The notes below the pieces were generated by a model. It was not told where the DNA came from. It saw only the letters and a list, made by a program, of their open reading frames with translations, and did no database searches. A stretch of 64,000 nucleotides of DNA from NCBI GenBank assembly GCA_030267565.1, contig BRXU01000017.1, positions 2,388,501 through 2,452,500 on the forward strand, given 5' to 3'. The DNA is from Pleodorina starrii (taxonomy: Eukaryota; Chlorophyta; Chlorophyceae; Chlamydomonadales; Volvocaceae). A program made the translations under genes and the position numbers. The stretch's first letter is position 1, and every line of letters starts with the position of its first letter. Below, piece by piece: positions 23,038-34,000 of the stretch.

Positions 23038-26000
23038 TCACGCCTTCCAGGTCTTCAGCGGCCCCTCCCCGGCGTACGTCGCAAGCACGTTTCGGTGCGG
23101 GTGGTGTGCCAGCCCGATGGGCGCCTTCTCGTGCACCTGCGGGCCGAGGGGAGGGGCCGGGATGCAACGTGAGTGGGGTCTGGGCAACGGGCGGGAGAGC
23201 CAGCGGAGCCGGCACCGTGAGTTGGAGGGGGGTACCGGCGGTCTTGCAAGACGCGAACGCGGCGAAGGAATGGAGGCCAAGTTGGGCGAACGAATATCTG
23301 CGTGAGTATGGAGGGCGAAAGGTCTTGCATGCATCGTGTCCTGACTCGTGCGCAAGTATATCAAGTTCAGCACAGCAAGCCCTCCTCTGGTCCCTGCCGT
23401 CCACCCACCGTCATGACGTGCTCCAGCTTGCCGCTGGTGACGCTGAAGCAGTAGAGGATGCCGTCCTCACCCAAGCAGTAGATGAACTCGCCGCGCGGGG
23501 AGGGCACACACGCCATGAACTCGCCGCCCTCGCGCTTGCCGCTGCTGAAGCTCTTGGCCACCTGCGTGGCGGGGGGTGGTGCGATTTAAGATGGGGGGTG
23601 GAGAGGGGTTGCAATGGGAAACGTAGGGCTGGGTTGCGTTGGGCGGCGCTGCGTTGCGTTGCGTGCGGAAGCCAGCGCCGCGCGAGGGAGGGAGGGAGGG
23701 AGGGAGTGTTGGCTCTTTGTTCTCCCTCCCTCCCTCCCTCCATGAGGGAGGGAGGGCCAGCGCCGCGCGAGGGAGGGAGGGAGGGAGGGAGGGAGGGCAC
23801 CTTCCCGCGCCCCGCATCGTCTTCCCGCGCCCCGCTGCCTCCACCCTTTCCGCCCGCCCTGCCGTCGTTCTCCCCTTCTCCTCGTCCTTGCTCTTGCCCT
23901 CGCGCCCCCTCGCCCCGCCCCACCTTCCGTCCCTCCCAGCCTCGTCTTCCTTCTGCTGTTCTCCTTCCCTTTGCCGTTCTCCTTGCCATTCTCTTTTCCT
24001 TTGCCCTTTCGCCTCTGCCTTACGCCTCCTTGCCGTCGTACGTTTTGCCCATCCGTATCCCTTTCTTCTCTGCCCCGCCGCCCCTTCCTGCCCTCTTTTG
24101 CGCCGCGTCGCCGCCCCAGCTCCTTCGTGGGTTTATGTGTGTATTGCCTTGCTTGCCTGCCTGCTCGCTCCTTCCTTCGCTGCCATTGCCGTTGCCCATT
24201 GCCGTTACTCACGCCCTTTTTCCTTCGAAATCTTCCCGCTTCGCTTCCTCCATTGAGCGCAGGTGAGTCTACAATATGTCGGGTTGTTCTGTCCGGGCGT
24301 TCGTGCCGTGCTTGTGCTGTCGCGTGTAATCGTCCGTCTGGGTTGGTCTGGCGGCGACGCGGTCGCAGCGTATTTTCAGCTCGGTAAGGTTACAGGTATG
24401 TTCGGTAAGTATTACTGGGTTCTGGGTCCGTTCGCTAACGCCGTCTCCGTCTCCGCTGCGGTATCACTTCTTACCCCCCAACTAAAGGCTGGTGGTCAGG
24501 CCTTAACGGGCATCCACGGAGCTAACTCCCTTTGGGGAGGTTTCGTCTTGTGTCCGTCGGATCCCTGTGTCGAAAGACCTTGGTGAGGGCGAGCCCCGTT
24601 CGCGCGTACGGTGCACCGGCTGTTGCCGGGCCCTGTGTGGCTTCTCATCGGGCTTCTCATCGGGCTTCTCATCGGGCTTCTCATCGGGCTTCTTATCGGG
24701 CTTCTCATCGGGCTTCCCATCGGGCTTCTCATCGGGCTTCTCATCGGGCTTCTCATCGGGCTTCTCATCGGGCTTCTCATCGGGCTTCTTATCGCGTGCG
24801 CGTGATATTTTTTCTTTTTCCTTTCTTGTTCCGTCTGCGTGAGGGGTCTGCGTTCGCGTGCCTTCAACGACTTCGACAACGACTTCAACCATTTCAACGA
24901 CTTCAACGACTGCACCGACCTCACCGACTCCACCTTCACCGACTCCACCGATGCCGCCTTCCACGCTGCCGCCGTCCATGCTGCCTCCTGGACGACCCGC
25001 CCACCGACCCCGACCCCGCCTCTACATCCACCAGACTCTCCCCGGCCTTCCTGTCATTGGCCCCCCGGAACGTGGGCTCACACGCACCCACCACACACCT
25101 CCAACTCCCGTCCCCGATGCCCCTTCACCCTGCCTGACCTCGCCCCACGCCTGTCCCCCTGACCCTCCCTCGTCGCCCTGCCCCCCCCCCCGCCCACCCT
25201 CACCCCACTCTCACCCTCGCCGAGCTCCGTGCATGGTGGCTCTCCCTCTGCTTGCCTTCCCCCTGCCCCTGCCCCCGCCGGCCCCGCATGCTCAGTGGCC
25301 CTCCCCCTGACCCCCTTGCCTTGCACTTGCCCCTCTGCCCCTACTCGGTGGCCCTCCCCCTGCATGCCCTTCCCGGCGGCCTGGGTGCCTCCCTTCCCTC
25401 CTCCCACATTCTCTCCCTCCTCCCCCTCCCCATATCTGCCCTTGTCTTGTCCCCCCCCCGTCCCCCCCCCCCATGGCCCTGCCCTTGCCTTGCCGCCCAG
25501 TGCCCCTCATGCGTGGTGGCCTGCGCACTCGGCCGGTGTGGTGGGGAGCCGAATCCTCACGGTCCGCCACCCGGCCCCTCCTGCACTTCGCACCTTCCCG
25601 CGCCCCGCATCGTCTTCCCGCGCCCCGCTGCCTCCACCCTTTCCGCCCGCCCTGCCGTCGTTCTCCCCTTCTCCTCGTCCTTGCTCTTGCCCTCGCGCCC
25701 CCTCGCCCCGCCCCACCTTCCGTCCCTCCCAGCCTCGTCTTCCTTCTGCTGTTCTCCTTCCCTTTGCCGTTCTCCTTGCCATTCTCTTTTCCTTTGCCCT
25801 TTCGCCTCTGCCTTACGCCTCCTTGCCGTCGTACGTTTTGCCCATCCGTATCCCTTTCTTCTCTGCCCCGCCGCCCCTTCCTGCCCTCTTTTGCGCCGCG
25901 TCGCCGCCCCAGCTCCTTCGTGGGTTTATGTGTGTATTGCCTTGCTTGCCTGCCTGCTCGCTCCTTCCTTCGCTGCCATTGCCGTTGCCCATTGCCGTTA

Positions 26001-29000
26001 CTCACGCCCTTTTTCCTTCGAAATCTTCCCGCTTCGCTTCCTCCATTGAGCGCAGGTGAGTCTACAATATGTCGGGTTGTTCTGTCCGGGCGTTCGTGCC
26101 GTGCTTGTGCTGTCGCGTGTAATCGTCCGTCTGGGTTGGTCTGGCGGCGACGCGGTCGCAGCGTATTTTCAGCTCGGTAAGGTTACAGGTATGTTCGGTA
26201 AGTATTACTGGGTTCTGGGTCCGTTCGCTAACGCCGTCTCCGTCTCCGCTGCGGTATCACTTCTTACCCCCCAACTAAAGGCTGGTGGTCAGGCCTTAAC
26301 GGGCATCCACGGAGCTAACTCCCTTCGGGGAGGTTTCGTCTTGTGTCCGTCGGATCCCTGTGTCGAAAGACCTTGGTGAGGGCGAGCCCCGTTCGCGCGT
26401 ACGGTGCACCGGCTGTTGCCGGGCCCTGTGTGGCTTCTCATCGGGCTTCTCATCGGGCTTCTCATCGGGCTTCTTATCGGGCTTCTCATCGGGCTTCCCA
26501 TCGGGCTTCTCATCGGGCTTCTCATCGGGCTTCTCATCGGGCTTCTCATCGGGCTTCTCATCGGGCTTCTTATCGCGTGCGCGTGATATTTTTTCTTTTT
26601 CCTTTCTTGTTCCGTCTGCGTGAGGGGTCTGCGTTCGCGTGCCTTCAACGACTTCGACAACGACTTCAACCATTTCAACGACTTCAACGACTGCACCGAC
26701 CTCACCGACTCCACCTTCACCGACTCCACCGATGCCGCCTTCCACGCTGCCGCCGTCCATGCTGCCTCCTGGACGACCCGCCCACCGACCCCGACCCCGC
26801 CTCTACATCCACCAGACTCTCCCCGGCCTTCCTGTCATTGGCCCCCCGGAACGTGGGCTCACACGCACCCACCACACACCTCCAACTCCCGTCCCCGATG
26901 CCCCTTCACCCTGCCTGACCTCGCCCCACGCCTGTCCCCCTGACCCTCCCTCGTCGCCCTGCCCCCCCCCCCGCCCACCCTCACCCCACTCTCACCCTCG
27001 CCGAGCTCCGTGCATGGTGGCTCTCCCTCTGCTTGCCTTCCCCCTGCCCCTGCCCCCGCCGGCCCCGCATGCTCAGTGGCCCTCCCCCTGACCCCCTTGC
27101 CTTGCACTTGCCCCTCTGCCCCTACTCGGTGGCCCTCCCCCTGCATGCCCTTCCCGGCGGCCTGGGTGCCTCCCTTCCCTCCTCCCACATTCTCTCCCTC
27201 CTCCCCCTCCCCATATCTGCCCTTGTCTTGTCCCCCCCCCGTCCCCCCCCCCCCATGGCCCTGCCCTTGCCTTGCCGCCCAGTGCCCCTCATGCGTGGTG
27301 GCCTGCGCACTCGGCCGGTGTGGTGGGGAGCCGAATCCTCACGGTCCGCCACCCGGCCCCTCCTGCACTTCGCACCTTCCCGCGCCCCGCATCGTCTTCC
27401 CGCGCCCCGCTGCCTCCACCCTTTCCGCCCGCCCTGCCGTCGTTCTCCCCTTCTCCTCGTCCTTGCTCTTGCCCTCGCGCCCCCTCGCCCCGCCCCACCT
27501 TCCGTCCCTCCCAGCCTCGTCTTCCTTCTGCTGTTCTCCTTCCCTTTGCCGTTCTCCTTGCCATTCTCTTTTCCTTTGCCCTTTCGCCTCTGCCTTACGC
27601 CTCCTTGCCGTCGTACGTTTTGCCCATCCGTATCCCTTTCTTCTCTGCCCCGCCGCCCCTTCCTGCCCTCTTTTGCGCCGCGTCGCCGCCCCAGCTCCTT
27701 CGTGGGTTTATGTGTGTATTGCCTTGCTTGCCTGCCTGCTCGCTCCTTCCTTCGCTGCCATTGCCGTTGCCCATTGCCGTTACTCACGCCCTTTTTCCTT
27801 CGAAATCTTCCCGCTTCGCTTCCTCCATTGAGCGCAGGTGAGTCTACAATATGTCGGGTTGTTCTGTCCGGGCGTTCGTGCCGTGCTTGTGCTGTCGCGT
27901 GTAATCGTCCGTCTGGGTTGGTCTGGCGGCGACGCGGTCGCAGCGTATTTTCAGCTCGGTAAGGTTACAGGTATGTTCGGTAAGTATTACTGGGTTCTGG
28001 GTCCGTTCGCTAACGCCGTCTCCGTCTCCGCTGCGGTATCACTTCTTACCCCCCAACTAAAGGCTGGTGGTCAGGCCTTAACGGGCATCCACGGAGCTAA
28101 CTCCCTTCGGGGAGGTTTCGTCTTGTGTCCGTCGGATCCCTGTGTCGAAAGACCTTGGTGAGGGCGAGCCCCGTTCGCGCGTACGGTGCACCGGCTGTTG
28201 CCGGGCCCTGTGTGGCTTCTCATCGGGCTTCTCATCGGGCTTCTCATCGGGCTTCTCATCGGGCTTCTTATCGGGCTTCTCATCGGGCTTCCCATCGGGC
28301 TTCTCATCGGGCTTCTCATCGGGCTTCTCATCGGGCTTCTCATCGGGCTTCTCATCGGGCTTCTTATCGCGTGCGCGTGATATTTTTTCTTTTTCCTTTC
28401 TTGTTCCGTCTGCGTGAGGGGTCTGCGTTCGCGTGCCTTCAACGACTTCGACAACGACTTCAACCATTTCAACGACTTCAACGACTGCACCGACCTCACC
28501 GACTCCACCTTCACCGACTCCACCGATGCCGCCTTCCACGCTGCCGCCGTCCATGCTGCCTCCTGGACGACCCGCCCACCGACCCCGACCCCGCCTCTAC
28601 ATCCACCAGACTCTCCCCGGCCTTCCTGTCATTGGCCCCCCGGAACGTGGGCTCACACGCACCCACCACACACCTCCAACTCCCGTCCCCGATGCCCCTT
28701 CACCCTGCCTGACCTCGCCCCACGCCTGTCCCCCTGACCCTCCCTCGTCGCCCTGCCCCCCCCCCCGCCCACCCTCACCCCACTCTCACCCTCGCCGAGC
28801 TCCGTGCATGGTGGCTCTCCCTCTGCTTGCCTTCCCCCTGCCCCTGCCCCCGCCGGCCCCGCATGCTCAGTGGCCCTCCCCCTGACCCCCTTGCCTTGCA
28901 CTTGCCCCTCTGCCCCTACTCGGTGGCCCTCCCCCTGCATGCCCTTCCCGGCGGCCTGGGTGCCTCCCTTCCCTCCTCCCACATTCTCTCCCTCCTCCCC

Positions 29001-31065
29001 CTCCCCATATCTGCCCTTGTCTTGTCCCCCCCCCGTCCCCCCCCCCCATGGCCCTGCCCTTGCCTTGCCGCCCAGTGCCCCTCATGCGTGGTGGCCTGCG
29101 CACTCGGCCGGTGTGGTGGGGAGCCGAATCCTCACGGTCCGCCACCCGGCCCCTCCTGCACTTCGCACCTTCCCGCGCCCCGCATCGTCTTCCCGCGCCC
29201 CGCTGCCTCCACCCTTTCCGCCCGCCCTGCCGTCGTTCTCCCCTTCTCCTCGTCCTTGCTCTTGCCCTCGCGCCCCCTCGCCCCGCCCCACCTTCCGTCC
29301 CTCCCAGCCTCGTCTTCCTTCTGCTGTTCTCCTTCCCTTTGCCGTTCTCCTTGCCATTCTCTTTTCCTTTGCCCTTTCGCCTCTGCCTTACGCCTCCTTG
29401 CCGTCGTACGTTTTGCCCATCCGTATCCCTTTCTTCTCTGCCCCGCCGCCCCTTCCTGCCCTCTTTTGCGCCGCGTCGCCGCCCCAGCTCCTTCGTGGGT
29501 TTATGTGTGTATTGCCTTGCTTGCCTGCCTGCTCGCTCCTTCCTTCGCTGCCATTGCCGTTGCCCATTGCCGTTACTCACGCCCTTTTTCCTTCGAAATC
29601 TTCCCGCTTCGCTTCCTCCATTGAGCGCAGGTGAGTCTACAATATGTCGGGTTGTTCTGTCCGGGCGTTCGTGCCGTGCTTGTGCTGTCGCGTGTAATCG
29701 TCCGTCTGGGTTGGTCTGGCGGCGACGCGGTCGCAGCGTATTTTCAGCTCGGTAAGGTTACAGGTATGTTCGGTAAGTATTACTGGGTTCTGGGTCCGTT
29801 CGCTAACGCCGTCTCCGTCTCCGCTGCGGTATCACTTCTTATCCCTCCATGAGGCCGATGCTGATGCCGAAGAAGCCGGTGCCGGTGCCCCAAGCCCCCT
29901 CCCTCCTCCGCTCCCATTCCGTCGCGCCTCCATTCCACCGCTGCGGTCTTACCCTCAACCCCTCATCTTGATACCACCGGCCTCTCACCTGGCCCTGCAT
30001 GGTCATGACGAAGACGGTGGATGTGCGGTTGCAGACGATGAGTTGGTCCTGGTTGAGCGGGAAGAGGTGCACGCTGTTGATGGCCACATCGCCCGAGGTG
30101 GACGTCTGGGGCGGCCTGGGGGGGGGGGGTGTGGGGGCGGGGAGAGGTGTGTGGGGGGGAGGTGTTGTTGCTTCCATGGGCTTTTGCGGAGGTGCGGGGG
30201 AGCGGAGGTATGGCAGCAGAGAGGCGGGCGAGGTCGGGGATTTGGGTCAGGGTCGGGACCCGCCGCTCCAACCGAACCCAACCGCCCAGCTGTCCCCCCA
30301 ACTCCCCCCATCCAATCCCGTGTCAACGCCCCCTATCTCCCTATCACTACCCCCACCCCCGCATTCCCCTCCTTCCCCCTCACGCCACCACCGCCCCCAC
30401 CACCGCCATCACCCCCCACCACCCCCACCACCGCCATCACCACCCGCCACCACCACCACCCCCCACCCGCAGCCCTGCTCACCTGAACGCCTGCAGGCAC
30501 TCGCATGTTTTTGCGTCCCACACTCGCACCGTGGCGTCCGAGGAGGCGGAGATGACCTGGCTGCCGTCCGCCCCCCACACCGTGTCGTTCACGTACGAGG
30601 TGTGGCCGCGCATCTCCTTGAGCATCTTGCCGCTCTTGAGGCCGTGCACACGCACTGTGCCGTCGAAGGAACCGCTGAGCACCTGGGAGTGGGGTTATCC
30701 ACGTATAGGCCGGAGCGGGGTGGGGTGTGGTGCGTTGGCTTGGGTTGCCAAGGCCCAGGCCAAGGCCGAGGCCGGGCGGGCGCGGCGCAGGCAGCCGCCC
30801 TCCCGGGTATGACCAAAAAGGGTCAAGAGGTGCTTGCATCGTCCCCCCTGTCCCCCCCTGCCCTCCGCTCCCACCCCCTCCCCCCGTTCCGCCCACCTGC
30901 GTGCCGTCCTTGGACAGGCTGACGCACGTGACCCCCTGGCTGTGCGCCCGGTCGAAGCGGCGGAGGCACTGCCCCGTGCGGATCTTCCACACCTTGATGC
31001 GCCCGTCCTGGGAACCTGGGGGGGAGGGAGGGGAGGGGGCGAGGGGGAGGGGAGGGGTCAACCAA

Positions 31066-31096
<31 letters not shown>

Positions 31097-34000
31097 ACCA
31101 GCCAGCCAGCCAGCCAGCCAGCCAGCCGGGGTGGCGGGATGGGGAGCAGGGGGTGGGATGTGGCGATAGGGTGGGGGGAGGGGCTGCAGCCGTTGCTGCG
31201 TTGTCGCGCGTGGTCCGGCGGCTCATCTGGTACCGATACCGGTACCGGTAACACATGCGCGCGCGTGTGTGTGTGTGTGTGTGCGTGTTTCGTGACATCG
31301 TGAGTACTTCTGGGTCCTGGGTCCGTTGACTAGCTAGCTACATGTCGCCCAGGTTCCCGCGCACGTCAGCCTTTTCACCCCCCACACACCCCCACCCAAC
31401 CTACACTCGCCACCCCCACCCCGAAACCCCCCCCACCCACCCACCCGACACGAGCATCTCGCTATCGCGACTGAATCCCAGACACAGCACCGCCTCGTCG
31501 TGCATCATGAACATCTCCTCAGCCTGGTACGACAGATCCTTCTTCAGCCGGCCAGTAACGCTGTCCCACACCTGCACGCACGTGCGGCGGCGACGACCGA
31601 CCGAGCAGGGAGGGACCGAGGGCGGGTGGCAAGGGGGGAAGGGCGACGCGGGGACACATGGGCGGGCGGAGCGGGGAGGGGGAGGAGGTTGAGAGTGAGG
31701 TGAAGCGCGTCGATCGGTGCTGGCGAGAGGAGGCATAGGGTATGGCAGCTTATGTACCCCCATCCCCAAGAATCATAAACCGCCGCCCGCGGTTCTGTGT
31801 GACCCGCCCCCGCCTCCACCCCCCCGCCCCAACCCCAACCCATCCCCCCAACCCATCCCGCCCCCGCCTCAACCCATCCCGCCCCCCCGCCTCAACCCAT
31901 CCCGCCCCCCCGCCTCAACCCATCCCGCCCCCGCCCCCACCTCAATGAATCCGTCCACACTTCCGGTGACGAGCATGGATCCATCGGGGGAGAAGCGGGC
32001 CACCTCGGGGTGGCTCTTGGCGGAGAAGCGGACCTGAGGGGGGGGCCGGGGGGGGAGGCAGGGAGGGGGAGGGGCGGCCAGGGTTTCTCCGCGGGTAGGC
32101 GAGGGGGGCGGCGTGAGGGCTTGAGGGGGTTGGGATGTCGGGGTGGCAGTGCACGAACTCAGTCCAGACACACGGCGCCGCGCTGCGACACCCCCCGTCC
32201 CCCTCACCCACCCCCCGACCCCCCGAATCCTTCCCCCGACGCACCCTGCCCCATGACACCTCCGACAGCCGACGTCGCGTCGCCTCTGCCACCTCCCATC
32301 CGGCCGCCCTTCTCCCCTCTCTTCGCCTTCGCCTCCGCCCTCGTCCCCTACCCCGCGATCCGTTCCGCTTGCATCCAGTTGTCCCTTTGCCGTTCTCCTT
32401 GCCTTGTCCCCTTGCCGTTCCCTCTGCCTTTCTCTTTCCCTTTGCCCTTTCTTCCCTGCCCTTCGCCGCCTGCCGTCGTACTTTTTACCCTTCCGTATCC
32501 CATCTTATCCGCCCCACTCTCCCATCCCGCCCTCTTTTGCGCCGCGTCGCCGCCCCAGCTTGTTTGTGGGTTTCCGAGTGTTTTTGCTTTGCCTGCCTGT
32601 TCGCTCCTTGCCTCGCTCCCATTGCCGCTCCCCATTGCCGTTACTCACGCCCTTTCCTTCGCTTCTTTCCGACTCCTTTCTCCACTGAACGCAGGTGAGT
32701 AAGCCATCGTTCCTTTTGTGCTGTCCGGGCTGTGTGTCTATGTTGGTCTTGTGCTGTCGTGTGCCAGTCCGTTTGGGGTTGGTTGGCGGCGACGCGGCCG
32801 CGCGTTTTTCTGCTGGAGATATCAGGTAATCATCAGGTAATATTCCAGGTAACTGCGTTGCATTCCCTCGCCCCGGGCCGTTCTAATTGTCCCCCTCCCA
32901 ACCCCCCCTGCCCCCAATGGCCGATTCCCGCTCGCACGCACTCTCGCTTTCTTGCTCGCTGGGTTGGTGGGCGGGCGGGCAGATAGGTAGGTCGCAAAGC
33001 CCCTTCAACTCCGCAGTCCCAGACCAGCCCCGCACGCAAACCCACCGCCGTGCTTCGACTGCACAGGCGTCGTCGATTTCCCGCCGCAAGGACACGCGCC
33101 GCCCCCCATCTCCCGCCCGGACATCTCCCCCCCAACTTGTTACTCTCCCCCCTCCCCCCTCCCTCCCCCTCTCTCCCGCCCAACCCCCCTCCTCCCCTGC
33201 CGCGCACCTCGTGGTCTGGCAGCGAGGGGTAGGACTCCACCTCGTCCCTCGCCGACTGCACGGTGCCCCGGAAGAGGTCGAAGGCGGTACCGGCCGGCAG
33301 CAGACCCTGGCTCTGCTGCCTGAGCGACGGGAGACACACGGGCGACCCCGGGGGGGCGGGCGGGGGCGGGGGTGTTACCCACGTATAAGCCGGAGCCCGT
33401 AAACGATAGGGGTTGCAAGGTGGACGCAGGCAGGCAGGCAGGCGGGCGGGCGGGACGTCGCCCTCCCGGACGGAGCCGGGCCAAGTCGGGCGCGGGCCGG
33501 GGGGGGCCAGAGGCGGGCTGGGCTGGGCCGGAGGGCAGAGCACGCAGCGCCTCGCGCCTGCCTGCCTGTCCCCACACGGCCTAGGGTGGTGGTGGTGGTG
33601 GCTGGAAAGGCGGCAGACCACGCGGCCACTCCGCTCTGTCCCGGGCAGATGCAGAGGCGGATGCACTTCCCCCCTCCACCCGAGCGCACAGCTGGCCGGA
33701 GGGGAGGGAGGAGGGGCCCCATCAGAACCACCAGAACCAGACCCAGACCCGCCCAGGAGGAAGGGGAGTGGGAGTGGGAGTGGCGGGGGGAGTGCACTGC
33801 GCCCGCTACCCGGTACCCGCCCCCGACCGCCCCCTTGCGGTCGGGCCCCCTCGCGGCGGCGCTTCGTGACCCCCGTCCCCCCCCCCCGGCCGGGCCCCCT
33901 CACCACTTGAGCGCCTGGCCTATGAGTGCCATCATGCGGCTGGGGGGCACCATCACCACCTTAGGGGGCCGGAGGGAGGCAGGGAGGGAGGGAGGGAGGG

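Larger units (their letters stand above)
23797..29841 (+). repeat. Tandem array, 3.4 copies of a 1.79-kb unit
   Basis: A landmark (AGCGCAGGTGAGTCTAC) recurs at 24261, 26054, 27836 and 29629, giving periods of 1793, 1782 and 1793 bases. Three full units and a 677-base partial unit are present. Units are almost identical: a T/C difference in CCTTTGGGG versus CCTTCGGGG (24532 against 26326 and 28108), variation in C-run length, and 13, 12 and 13 copies of an internal 12-base repeat. The plus strand is strongly pyrimidine-rich, so the SMU1 transcript carries a purine-rich copy. No transposase, reverse transcriptase or other recognisable protein is encoded. Its identity is unknown; satellite-like or a non-autonomous element amplified in place. 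Confidence 0.95.
23562..29988 (-). other. SMU1 intron 12, 6.4 kb, filled by a tandem array
   Basis: It lies between exon 12 (ends GQ|GTGAGAGG at 29989) and exon 13 (starts GCAG|GTGGCC at 23561), both phase 0. Most other SMU1 introns are 80 to 1,200 bases. About 94 percent of this intron is the 1.79-kb array; the rest is GGGA/CCCT microsatellite on the left and a short unique sequence on the right. Confidence 0.95.

Noticed and set aside
22926..24266. Plus-strand ORF of 446 residues across SMU1 exons 13-14
   Set aside because: It is antisense to conserved SMU1 exons and extends through microsatellite and array sequence.
24503..24979. A (DEKP)n-repeat protein on the minus strand, present in each array unit
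   Set aside because: The repeat comes from a 12-base minisatellite that is open in several frames on both strands; there is no conserved sequence or splice context around it.
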